Part shown: in pieces, positions 27,102 through 37,000 of the stretch
Position numbering within the stretch: position 1 is the first letter of the stretch
Layout of the letters: every line of letters starts with the position of its first letter
Origin: Streptomyces sp. NBRC 110028
Lineage (GTDB): Bacteria; Actinomycetota; Actinomycetes; Streptomycetales; Streptomycetaceae
Direction of reading: 5' to 3'
Assembly (NCBI RefSeq): GCF_001417735.1
Contig: NZ_BBUZ01000027.1
Location: 62,001 to 126,000, forward strand
DNA length: 64,000 bases
The notes under the pieces: model-generated
Told to the model about the DNA's origin: nothing
The model's input: only the letters and a program-made list of their open reading frames with translations
The model's database searches: none
Translations under genes and position numbers: made by a program

Positions 27102-30100
27102 ATGTCATCCGTTGCGTATCCTGGCGATCTTGTTATAGGCATTACTCCGTTCGGGGAACCGGACCCCCGCCTCGCCGCGGCGGTCAGCCACGCGGGCGGT
27201 CTCGGCGTCCTCGACCTGGGAACGACGCGCCGCACAGCACTGGACGCGTGGGAACGCGTCGACGACTGGGTGCCCGACGGACGCTACGGGGTGCGCGTGA
27301 CGGCGGGCTGCCCCCTCACGCCCGCGGATCTGCGGTACGCCGCACCACCGGACACCGGGCCCCCGGGGAACGGCGCCGGACCCGGGCCGCACACCGTGGT
27401 CCTCGGCGCCGGCGCGCCCTGGCCGCTCGCCGCCGTCGCCGCCCGCCACCGTGTCCTGGCCGAGGTCACCGACCCGGACCAGGCCCTGGAGGCGGTCCGG
27501 GCCGGGGCACACGGCCTGATCGCCCGGGGCGGTGAATGCGGCGGCCCGGTCGGCGAACTGAGCACCTTCGTCCTGCTCCAGCGGCTCCTGGCCGAGCCCG
27601 GGGTGTCCGTACCGGTGTGGGCCTGGGGCGGCATCGGCCCGCGCACCGCCGCCGCTGCGGTGATCGGCGGCGCGGCCGGGGTCGTCCTGGACACCCAGCT
27701 GGCACTGCTCGCCGAATCGGGGCTCACCGAAGACCGCGCCGCGATGCTCCGGCCGATGGACGGTTCGGAGACCACCGTCGTCGACGGGCACCGCGCGCTG
27801 CGCTCGCGGGCCCGCTCCCCGCACACCGGGCGGCCCCTGCCGGTGGGTCAGGACGGGTTCCTCGCCGCGCGCTTCGCGGAGCGCTGGCAGGACGTCGGCC
27901 GCGCCGTCCGGGGCATGTCCGACGCCATCCGCGGCGCCGTGGAGGACACCGTACGGGATGCGGCACACGACCGCGCGATCCCACTACCCACCGCGCAGGG
28001 CCCGATGACGCGGGTCAGCGACCAGGCGGGGTTCGCCTCCGCCGTCGCGGCGGACGGCGCGCTGCCGTTCATCGCGCTCGCCCTGGCCGGACGCGACCAG
28101 GCACGCACCCTGCTGGAGGAGGCCGCGGCCGCCCTGACCGGCCGCCCGTGGGGGGTGGGCGTGCTCGGCTTCGCCCCGGAGGAGATCAGAAGCGCCCAGC
28201 TGGATGCCGTACGGGAGATCCGCCCGAGCCACGCCATCATCGCGGGCGGGCGGCCGTCCCAGGCCGCGGCGCTGGAGCGGGACGGCATCACCACCTATCT
28301 GCACGTGCCCTCGCCCGGACTGCTGCGCCAGTTCCTGGAGGGCGGGGCGCGGCGGTTCGTCTTCGAGGGCTCCGAATGCGGCGGCCATGTGGGACCACGT
28401 GCGAGCTTCCCGCTGTGGGAGGCACAGCTCGCGGTCATCGAGGACTTCCTCGACGACCCCGCGCACTCCTCCGGCGGCGCAGGTCTGGAGGTCTACTTCG
28501 CCGGCGGGGTGCACGACGAACGGTCCGCCGCGATGGTGGCCGCGCTCGCCGCCCCGCTGACCCGGCGCGGCGTCGCCGTGGGGCTGCTGATGGGTACCGC
28601 GTACCTGTTCACCGAGGAGGCCGTCGCCCACGGCGCCGTGCGACCCCTCTTCCAGCGCCAGGTGCTGGCCGCCGAGCGCACCGCGCTGCTGGAGACCGCC
28701 CCCGGCCATGCCACGCGCTGCGTGCCGAGCCCCTTCACCGAGAGCTATCACGCCCTCAAGCAGCGGCTGCGGGAGGAGGGCGTCCCCGACCGGGAGCTGT
28801 GGGAGCGGCTGGAGCGGCTGAACGTCGGGCGGCTGCGCACCGCCAGCAAGGGCCTGGAGCGCGGCCCCGACGGTCATCTGACCGAGGCCGACGAGCGACG
28901 CCAGCTCTCCGAGGGCATGTTCATGGCCGGGCAGGTCGCGGTGCTGCGCTCGGCCACCACCACCATCGCCGCGCTGCACCACGCGGTGGGCCCGGCCGCG
29001 ACGGACTTCCTCGCCGCGCGGGCCGAGGCGCTGCGCGCACGGCTGGGCGTGGACGCGGCCCCCGCGACGGCACCGGCGCCCGCGCCGCTGGACGTGGCCG
29101 TGGTCGGCATGGCCTGCATGTTCCCGCAGGCGCCCGACCTCGCCTCGTTCTGGGCCAATGTGGTGGGCGGCGTGGACGCCGTCACCGAGGTGCCCGCCGA
29201 GCGCTGGGACCCCGCCGTCCACCACACCGGCGACGGGGACGGCGCCTCCGCCTCCCGGTGGGGCGGCTTCCTGCCGCGCATCCCCTTCGACCCGCTGCGC
29301 TACGGCATCCCCCCGGCCTCCCTCGGCAGCATCGAACCCGTCCAGCTGCTGGCCCTGGAGGCCGCCCGCCGGGCGCTGGACGACGCCGGGTACGGCGACC
29401 CCGGGGACGGGCGCCGGGAATTCGACCGGTCGCGCACGTCCGTGGTGTTCGGCGCCGAGGCGGGGAGTGACCTGTCCAACGCGCAGACGCTGCGCGCCGT
29501 CCTGCCGTCGTACTTCCGCGAGGTGCCCGAGACTCTGGCCGAACAGCTGCCCCGGCTCACCGAGGACTCGTTCCCCGGCATGCTCGCCAACGTCATCTCC
29601 GGGCGGATCGCCAACCGGCTCGACCTCGGCGGCGCCAACTACACCGTGGACGCGGCGTGCGCGTCCTCGCTGGCCGCCGTCGACGTCGCCTGCAAGGAGC
29701 TGACCGCCGGCACCAGCGACCTCGTCCTGTGCGGCGGCGCCGACCTGCACAACGGCATCAACGACTATGTGCTCTTCTCCTCCGTCCACGCCCTGTCCCC
29801 GACCGGCCGTTCCCGGGCGTTCGACGCGTCGGCCGACGGCATCGCGCTCGGCGAGGGCGTCGCGTGCGTCGTCCTCAAGCGGCTGGCCGACGCCGAACGC
29901 GACGGCGACCGGATCTACGGCGTCATCAAGGGCGTCGGCTCCTCCAGCGACGGCCGCTCGCTCGGGCTGACCGCCCCGCGCCCCGAGGGCCAGCGGGCCG
30001 CGCTGGAGCGCGCCTACGCGAGCGCCGGGGTCTCCCCGGCCGAGGTCGGCCTGGTCGAGGCGCACGGCACCGGTACGGTCGTGGGGGACCGCACCGAACT

Positions 30101-33100
30101 CACCGTCCTCACCGAGGTGTTCGCCGAGGCCGGGGCGGCCCCCGGCGGCTGCGCGCTCGGCTCCGTCAAGTCCCAGATCGGGCACACCAAATGCGCCGCC
30201 GGGCTGGCCGGGCTGGTGAAGACCACGCTGGCGCTGTACACGGGCGTCAAGCCGCCGACCCTGCACCTGACGCGGCCGGGCCCGGCGTGGGACGCGGAGC
30301 GCGGCCCCTTCGTCTTCCACACCGAGGCGCGGCCCTGGGCCACGGCGCCCGCGGACCGGGTCGCCGGGGTCAGCGCGTTCGGCTTCGGCGGGACCAACTT
30401 CCACGTGGTGCTCGCGGCACACGGCAAGGGAGCCCCACCCCCCGCGCACACGCTCGACGCCTGGCCCTGCGAACTCTTCCTCTTCCGCGGGGCCGACCGG
30501 GCGGCGGCGCTGCGCGCGGTCGAGGAGACACTGCGGCAGATCGAGGCCAACGACGCGGCGGGGCGGCCCTGGCGGCTGCGCGACCTCGCGCTGGCCGCCT
30601 CCCGGCGGGCCGACACCGGCCACGAACCGGTGCGGGTGGCGGTGGTGGCCGCGGACCTGGACGACCTGGCCGAGCGGTTACGGCGGGTGGCGGCGGGCGA
30701 TGTATCGCCCGCCGGGCCGCCGCCGAGACCGGGCGGGCGGGACGACGGGCTGTACATGGCCCCGGACACCGAGCCCGACGAGCCGGTGGGGAAGGTGGCG
30801 TTCCTCTTCCCCGGGCAGGGCAGCCAGCGGCCCGGGATGTTCGCGGACGTGTTCGTGGCCTTCCCCGAACTGCGGCGGCACCTCCTCCACGAGCCCGGCC
30901 ACGCCGGTGCGCTGTACCCCCCGGCCGCCTTCGACGACGCCGGGAAGGCCGCGCAACACGCCGCCCTCACCGACACCCGGGTGGCCCAGCCCGCCCTGGG
31001 CATCGTGGGACTCGCCGCCCACACCCTGCTCACCTCGGCCGGAGTACGGCCCGACATGGCGGCCGGGCACAGCTACGGCGAGCTGGTCGCGCTGTGCGCC
31101 GCGGGCGCCCTCGACCCGCGCACCCTGCCCCGGCTCAGCGCCGAGCGGGCGGCCGCCATCCTGGACGCCGCCGAGGCCGCCGGACACGAACCGGGCACCA
31201 TGGCCGCCGTGACCGCTCCGGCCGACACCGTCGAGCGGTTGCTACGGGAGGCCGGGCTCGCCGGCCAGGTGGTGGCCGCCAACCACAACGCGCCACGGCA
31301 GACCGCGATCTCCGGCCCCGAGCGGGAAGTGGCGGACGCGATCAAGCTGCTGCGGGAGGCCGGGCACACCGTCCGGCGGCTTTCGGTGGCCTGTGCCTTC
31401 CACAGCCCGCTGGTCGCCGGGGCCGGGCCGCGCTTCGCCGAGGCGCTGGCCGAACACGCGGTGGCAACACCGGAGTTCCCGGTCTGGGCCAACCGCACCG
31501 CCGCACCGCACGGCGCGGAGCCGGACGCCATCCGCGCCGAACTCGCCGCCCAGATCGGCGCCCCGGTCCGCTTCCAGGAACAGATCGAGGCCATGTACGC
31601 GGCGGGCGCCCGGATCTTCGTCGAGGCCGGTCCTGGCACCGTGCTGACCCGGCTGGTGGCGGAGATCCTGGGCGACCGGCCGCACCGTACCGTCGCCTGC
31701 GACGCGCGACGGGCCCGCACCGAGGCGCGGCGGGGCGGCTTCGAGGGGCCGCGTGGCTTCCTCGACGCCCTCGCCCGGCTGGCCGTCGCCGGGGTCCCGG
31801 TGCGCACGGGCTGGCTGTTCCGCGGGCGGGACGCCGTGGACGCGGCGTCCACCGCGCCGCCGAAGCGGCCCGGATGGACGGTCGACGGACAACTGGTCCG
31901 CACCGCGGACGGTGACCTTCTCCCCGGTGCGCTGGCACCGGCCCGACGTGTCGTGGAGGCGACGGTGAGCCAGACGGAGCGCAAGGGCGACGGCGGATAC
32001 GGGGACCGGGACGCCCTGATCGCCGAATACCTGAGAACCAGCCGGGAGATGATCGCCGCCCAGCGCGACGTCCTGCTCACCTACTTCGGCGGGGCGCCGG
32101 GCGAGCGGCCCGCGGCGCCACCCCCGGCCGCCACCGCCCCGCTGCCCGTGGCCGCACCGGCCACCGCGCTGCCCATGCCCGCCGAGCCCGTGGCCGCTGC
32201 CGCGCCCGCCACCGTCGCGCCCGCCACCGTCGTACCGGCACCGGAAGAACCGGCCGCGGCGCCCGCCACCGGGGCCGATGTCCTGCGCGCGGTCTCCGAG
32301 ATCATCAGCGAACGCACCGGCTACCCCGTCGACATGATCGAACCCGATCTCGACCTCGAAGCCGACCTCAGCATCGACTCCATCAAACGCGCCGAGATCG
32401 CCGGTGAGTTGGCCCGGCGCCTCGGCATCGCGGGCGCCGGAACCGCCGCGCTGGCCGACGAGGAGCTGGAGGAGCTGGCCAAGGCCCGCACGACGGCGGC
32501 CGTCACCGACTGGCTCACGGCACGCCTCGCCCCCGCCACCGCGCCTCTTGCCGAGCCCGCCCCCGCGCCCGCGGCCGAACCCGTGGCCGGGCCCGCCGCC
32601 GTGCCGGGCGTGGCGCCCCGGCGGATGCGGCTGGTGCCCGTACCCCTGGACGAGCCGGAGGGCGCCGGGCCCCTCGACCTCACCGGCAGGCGTTTCGCCC
32701 TGCTCGGCGGGGACGCGGGAGGCGTGGCCGACGCGGTCGCCGCCCGGCTCGCCGGGCACGGCGCCCGGACCATGACCCTCGCCGCGGGCCACCTGCTCGC
32801 CGAGGAGGACGGCCCGGTGGACGGCGTGCTGCTGCTCGACCCGCTGGCCGGGTCCGGCGGGCCCCTGCTGCCCGAGGCGTTCGCCGTGATCCAGGCGGCG
32901 CTGCGCCGCGCGCCGCGCCGGCTGCTCGCCGTGCGTACCGCCGATCCGCTCGACCCGCGCCCGGCCGGGCTGCGCGGGGTGTTCCGTACGGTGGCCAGGG
33001 AATACCCGGACACGGCCGCCACCTTGGTGGAGCTGGCCGCCGACACGCCCGTGTCCGCCGACGACGTGGCCGCTGCGCTGCTCGACGAGCTGTCCGCCAC

Positions 33101-34088
33101 CGGCCGTACGCCCGTCGTCCTGCGTGCCGCCGACGGACGCCGCCACCGGCTGGATCTGACGCACGCCCCGCTCGGGCCGCTCGCCGCCTCGGGCGCCGGG
33201 CCCGCCGGGGACGGCGCGGCGGAGGCCGCCGCGCTCGGCCTGGACCGCGACTCCGTGGTGGTCCTGGTCGGCGGGGCGCGCGGCATCACCGCCCGGTGCG
33301 CGATCGCCCTCGCGTCCGCCGCCCGCTGCCGGATCGAACTCCTCGGCCGCACGCCCGAGCCCACCGGCCCGGAGGACCCGGACACCGCGGCGGCGCGCGA
33401 CGAGACGGCGCTGCGCGCGGCGCTCGCCGCCCGGGGCGGCGCCACACCGGCCGGGATCGAGCGGGAGGCCGCCCGGATCCTCGCGGGCCGCGAAGTCGCC
33501 GCCACCCTGGCCGAGTTGGACGCGCTGGGCAGCCGGGTGCGCTACCGCTCGGTGGACGTCCTGGACGACGCGGCGGTCCTCCAGGCCGTGAAGCAGATCC
33601 ACGCCGACCACGGGCGGCTGGACGGCGCCGTCTACGCGGCCGGTGTCATCGAGGACCGGCTGATCGCGGAGAAGTCCGCCGAGTCCTTCGGGCGGGTCTT
33701 CGGCACCAAGGCGGACGGCGCCCGGACCCTGCTGGACGCGCTCGCGGAACTGCCCGAACCGCCGGCGTTCACGGTGCTGTTCGGCAGCGTCTCCGCCGCC
33801 CTCGGCAACCGCGGCCAGGTGGACTACGCCGCGGCCAACGACGCCCTGGAAACCCTCGGCGCGCGGTGGCGGGCCCGCACCGGCCGCCGGGCGCTGACCG
33901 TGCACTGGGGGCCGTGGGCCCCGGCCGGCGCCCACGGCGGCATGGTCACCCCGGAGCTGGGCCGGGAGTACGCCCGGCGCGGCATCTCCCTCATCGACCC
34001 CGAAGAGGGCGCGCTGGCGCTGCTGCGCGAGCTGGCCTGGGGCGATGAGCCGGACCAGGCCGTCGTCTACACCGCCTCGGGCTGGTGA
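27102..34088 (+). CDS. Type I megasynthase 1: NMO-NMO-KS-AT-ACP-KR (PUFA-synthase-like)
   Basis: Multidomain iterative-type synthase of 2328 aa. Residues ~1-240 and ~290-620 are two nitronate-monooxygenase/PfaD-like TIM-barrel modules (each with a GGECGG or GSECGGH flavin/phosphate loop), expected to act as enoylreductase. KS spans ~663-1085, with Cys853 in DAACASSL plus EAHGTGT and KSQIGHTKCAAG. AT spans ~1230-1545, with Ser1324 in GHSYGE and AFHS, suggesting malonyl use. A Pro/Ala linker leads to one ACP (Ser1760 in LSIDSIKR, the PUFA-type motif). KR is at ~2050-2290 (VGGARGI; Tyr2242 in QVDYAAAND). The ATG at 27102 has CCGGAG at 27091-27096 with a 5-base spacer, better than the ATG at 27051. 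The layout equals PfaD fused to PfaA. It overlaps the next gene by GTGA. Confidence 0.9.
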   Translation: MSSVAYPGDLVIGITPFGEPDPRLAAAVSHAGGLGVLDLGTTRRTALDAWERVDDWVPDGRYGVRVTAGCPLTPADLRYAAPPDTGPPGNGAGPGPHTVVLGAGAPWPLAAVAARHRVLAEVTDPDQALEAVRAGAHGLIARGGECGGPVGELSTFVLLQRLLAEPGVSVPVWAWGGIGPRTAAAAVIGGAAGVVLDTQLALLAESGLTEDRAAMLRPMDGSETTVVDGHRALRSRARSPHTGRPLPVGQDGFLAARFAERWQDVGRAVRGMSDAIRGAVEDTVRDAAHDRAIPLPTAQGPMTRVSDQAGFASAVAADGALPFIALALAGRDQARTLLEEAAAALTGRPWGVGVLGFAPEEIRSAQLDAVREIRPSHAIIAGGRPSQAAALERDGITTYLHVPSPGLLRQFLEGGARRFVFEGSECGGHVGPRASFPLWEAQLAVIEDFLDDPAHSSGGAGLEVYFAGGVHDERSAAMVAALAAPLTRRGVAVGLLMGTAYLFTEEAVAHGAVRPLFQRQVLAAERTALLETAPGHATRCVPSPFTESYHALKQRLREEGVPDRELWERLERLNVGRLRTASKGLERGPDGHLTEADERRQLSEGMFMAGQVAVLRSATTTIAALHHAVGPAATDFLAARAEALRARLGVDAAPATAPAPAPLDVAVVGMACMFPQAPDLASFWANVVGGVDAVTEVPAERWDPAVHHTGDGDGASASRWGGFLPRIPFDPLRYGIPPASLGSIEPVQLLALEAARRALDDAGYGDPGDGRREFDRSRTSVVFGAEAGSDLSNAQTLRAVLPSYFREVPETLAEQLPRLTEDSFPGMLANVISGRIANRLDLGGANYTVDAACASSLAAVDVACKELTAGTSDLVLCGGADLHNGINDYVLFSSVHALSPTGRSRAFDASADGIALGEGVACVVLKRLADAERDGDRIYGVIKGVGSSSDGRSLGLTAPRPEGQRAALERAYASAGVSPAEVGLVEAHGTGTVVGDRTELTVLTEVFAEAGAAPGGCALGSVKSQIGHTKCAAGLAGLVKTTLALYTGVKPPTLHLTRPGPAWDAERGPFVFHTEARPWATAPADRVAGVSAFGFGGTNFHVVLAAHGKGAPPPAHTLDAWPCELFLFRGADRAAALRAVEETLRQIEANDAAGRPWRLRDLALAASRRADTGHEPVRVAVVAADLDDLAERLRRVAAGDVSPAGPPPRPGGRDDGLYMAPDTEPDEPVGKVAFLFPGQGSQRPGMFADVFVAFPELRRHLLHEPGHAGALYPPAAFDDAGKAAQHAALTDTRVAQPALGIVGLAAHTLLTSAGVRPDMAAGHSYGELVALCAAGALDPRTLPRLSAERAAAILDAAEAAGHEPGTMAAVTAPADTVERLLREAGLAGQVVAANHNAPRQTAISGPEREVADAIKLLREAGHTVRRLSVACAFHSPLVAGAGPRFAEALAEHAVATPEFPVWANRTAAPHGAEPDAIRAELAAQIGAPVRFQEQIEAMYAAGARIFVEAGPGTVLTRLVAEILGDRPHRTVACDARRARTEARRGGFEGPRGFLDALARLAVAGVPVRTGWLFRGRDAVDAASTAPPKRPGWTVDGQLVRTADGDLLPGALAPARRVVEATVSQTERKGDGGYGDRDALIAEYLRTSREMIAAQRDVLLTYFGGAPGERPAAPPPAATAPLPVAAPATALPMPAEPVAAAAPATVAPATVVPAPEEPAAAPATGADVLRAVSEIISERTGYPVDMIEPDLDLEADLSIDSIKRAEIAGELARRLGIAGAGTAALADEELEELAKARTTAAVTDWLTARLAPATAPLAEPAPAPAAEPVAGPAAVPGVAPRRMRLVPVPLDEPEGAGPLDLTGRRFALLGGDAGGVADAVAARLAGHGARTMTLAAGHLLAEEDGPVDGVLLLDPLAGSGGPLLPEAFAVIQAALRRAPRRLLAVRTADPLDPRPAGLRGVFRTVAREYPDTAATLVELAADTPVSADDVAAALLDELSATGRTPVVLRAADGRRHRLDLTHAPLGPLAASGAGPAGDGAAEAAALGLDRDSVVVLVGGARGITARCAIALASAARCRIELLGRTPEPTGPEDPDTAAARDETALRAALAARGGATPAGIEREAARILAGREVAATLAELDALGSRVRYRSVDVLDDAAVLQAVKQIHADHGRLDGAVYAAGVIEDRLIAEKSAESFGRVFGTKADGARTLLDALAELPEPPAFTVLFGSVSAALGNRGQVDYAAANDALETLGARWRARTGRRALTVHWGPWAPAGAHGGMVTPELGREYARRGISLIDPEEGALALLRELAWGDEPDQAVVYTASGW

Positions 34089-37000
34089 CCGTGACCGCAC
34101 GTCAGAGTTTGCCCCCGGTGGCCGTCGTCGGGATGTCGGTCCTGCTGCCCGGCTCCCCGGACCTGGACACCTACTGGCGCAACCTGTCCGGTGGCGTGGA
34201 CGCCATCACCGACGTCCCGGCCGGGCGGTGGGACGCGGGGTTCTACGACCCGCGGGGCGGCGGCAACGGCACACCGGCCGCGCCCGACCGGGTGTACTGC
34301 CGCCGGGGCGGCTTCGTCGACACGTACGCGCACGTGGACGCCGCCCGCTTCGGCATCATGCCGAACTCGGTGTCCGGTACCGAGCCCGACCAGCTGATCG
34401 CCCTCGGCGTCGCGGCGGCCGCCATCGCCGACGCGGGCGGCGACGACCACCTGCCCGACCGGGAGCGGGTGGGCGTCGTCCTGGGCCGGGGCGGCTACCT
34501 CACCCCCGGGCTGGCCCGGCTCGACCAGCGGGTCCGCACCGCGCATCAGCTCGTACGGACCCTCGGCGAGCTGCTGCCCGGCCTCGGCCCCGGCCACCTG
34601 GACCGGATCCGGGACGCCTTCACCGAACAGCTCGGTCCTGACCGCCCCGAGACGGCCATCGGGCTGGTGCCCAACCTCGCCGCCTCACGCATCGCCAACC
34701 GGCTCGACCTGCGCGGACCCGCCTACACCGTGGACGCCGCCTGCGCGTCCTCCCTCGTCGCCGTCGACCAGGCGGTGGGCGAGCTGGCCTCCGGGCGATG
34801 TGACGTGATGCTCGCGGGCGGTGTCCACCACTGCCACGACATCACCCTGTGGAGCGTCTTCTCGCAGCTGCGCGCCCTGTCGCCGAGCCAGCGCATCCGG
34901 CCCTTCGACCGCGCCGCCGACGGCCTGCTGATCGGCGAGGGCACCGGCGTGGTCGTCCTCAAACGGCTCGCCGACGCGCGGCGCGACGGCGACCGCGTCT
35001 ACGCCGTCATCCGCGGCACCGGCGTGGCCTCGGACGGCCGCGCCACCGGCCTGGTCAACCCGGACCCGGGCGGCCAGACCCGCGCCGTACGGCAGGCCTG
35101 GCGCGCCGCGGGCCTCGACCCGCGCGAAGCGGACTCGATCGGGCTGCTGGAGGCGCACGGCACGGCCACCCCCGCCGGGGACGCGGCCGAACTCACCACG
35201 CTGGCCGAGGTGTTCGGGCCCGGCGGCGAGTCGGACGGGTCCGCCGTCATCGGCTCGGTGAAGTCGATGATCGGCCACACCATGCCGGCCGCCGGTGTCG
35301 CGGGGCTGGTCAAGGCCGCCCTCGCCGTCCACCACGGGTGGCTGCTGCCCACCCTGCACTGCGACGACCCGCACCCGGGGCTGGCGTCCACCCGCTTCCG
35401 TACCCTCGACGCGGCCACCCCCTGGGAGGCCCCCGTGCGGCGCGCGGCGGTCAACGCCTTCGGGTTCGGCGGGATCAACGCGCATGTGGTGCTGGAGCAG
35501 GAGCCGGCCGCGGTGGTGAAGCGGCGCCCGGCGGCCGTCGTGACCGAACCCGAGCGGGTGCTGGCCCTGGCCGTGGACACCCCGGAGCGGCTGGCCGAAC
35601 TGCTCGCCGCCGACGACGCGACCGTACGGGCCACCGCGCCCGCCCCCGTTTCCGGGCGGGGCGCCCTTACCCGGCTGGGCATCGTCGAACCCACCGCCAA
35701 GCGGCTCGCCCTGGCGCGGCGCGTGGTCGCCAAGGGCCGCCCGTGGCGCGGCCGCAACGACGTCTGGTTCACCCCCGGCCCCCTGCTGAGCGGCCCCGCC
35801 GGGAAACTGGCCTTCGTCTTCCCCGGACTGGAAGCCGAGTTCGAGCCCCGCACGGACGGGATCGCCGAGTACTTCGGGCTGTCCCGGCACACCGGCGGCC
35901 ACCCGGGCGAGCGCTACGGCGAGGCGGCCCGAGCGGGCGACATCGGCCGCCACGGCGTCGGTGTCTTCGGTGTCGGACGCCTGCTGAACGCCGCGCTCGG
36001 GCGGATGGGAATCGTGCCGGACGCGGTGGCCGGACACAGCGTCGGCGAGTGGTCCGCGATGGCCGCGGGCGGGCTCTACGCGGGCGAGGCCGTCGACGCC
36101 TTCCTCGACTCCTTCGACCCCGACGCCCTGCGCGTCCCCGGTGTGACCTTCGCCGTCCTCGGCACGGGCGCGGAACGCGTCCTCACCGCGCTCGCCGAGC
36201 GGCCGGACAGCCGGATCGTCCTCTCGCACGACAACGCGCCCAGCCAGTCCATGGTGTGCGGACCCAGGGACGACGTCGAGGAGTTCGTCCGGGCGATGCG
36301 CGCGACGGGCGTGATCGCCCAGGTCCTGCCCTTCCAATCCGGCTTCCACACGCCCATGCTGGCCCCCTTCCTGGACCCCATCAGAACCCTGGCGGAACGC
36401 TTCGAACTGCTCCTGCCACCCCGCGTCCCGGTCTGGTCCGGAACCACCGCCGCGCCGTATCCGGACACCGAGGCCGAGGTGCGGCGGCTGTTCGTGCGGC
36501 ACCTCCTGGAACCGGTGCGGTTCCGGCTGCTGATCCAGGCCCTGCACGACGCGGGCTTCCGCGCGTTCGTACAGATGGGCACCGGCCAGCTGGCCTCGCT
36601 CATCGGCGACACGCTGCAGGGCCGCGACCACCTCGTGGTGGCCGCCAACTCCCCTCACCGCGACGGCGTCGCCCAGCTGCGCCGCGTCGCCACCGCGCTG
36701 TGGACGGAGGGCGTGCCCGTGGACCCCGCCCTCCCGCGCCCCGGCGCGAGGGCGCGTGCGGCGCGGCCTCCGGCCCCGGTGCGGCTGAACCTGGACGGTG
36801 CGCTGATCTCGCTCGGCGAGCGGCGGCTGGGTGAGCTGCGGGATGCGCTGAGGTCGGTGGGGGAGGGGGCTTTCCCCACCCCGCCCCTTCCCGGAACCGA
36901 GGGGCTCCGCCCCCCGGCCCCCCACCAAGCCTGGCCACCCCCGGGCCCGGTCGGGGCGAGTACGGACGGGGCGGCGCCGCCACTCCCGGCGACGGACGCG

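Noticed and set aside
34085..35510. KS of megasynthase 2 considered as a chain-length factor
   Set aside because: The active-site Cys and both His motifs are present, so it should be a condensing KS.
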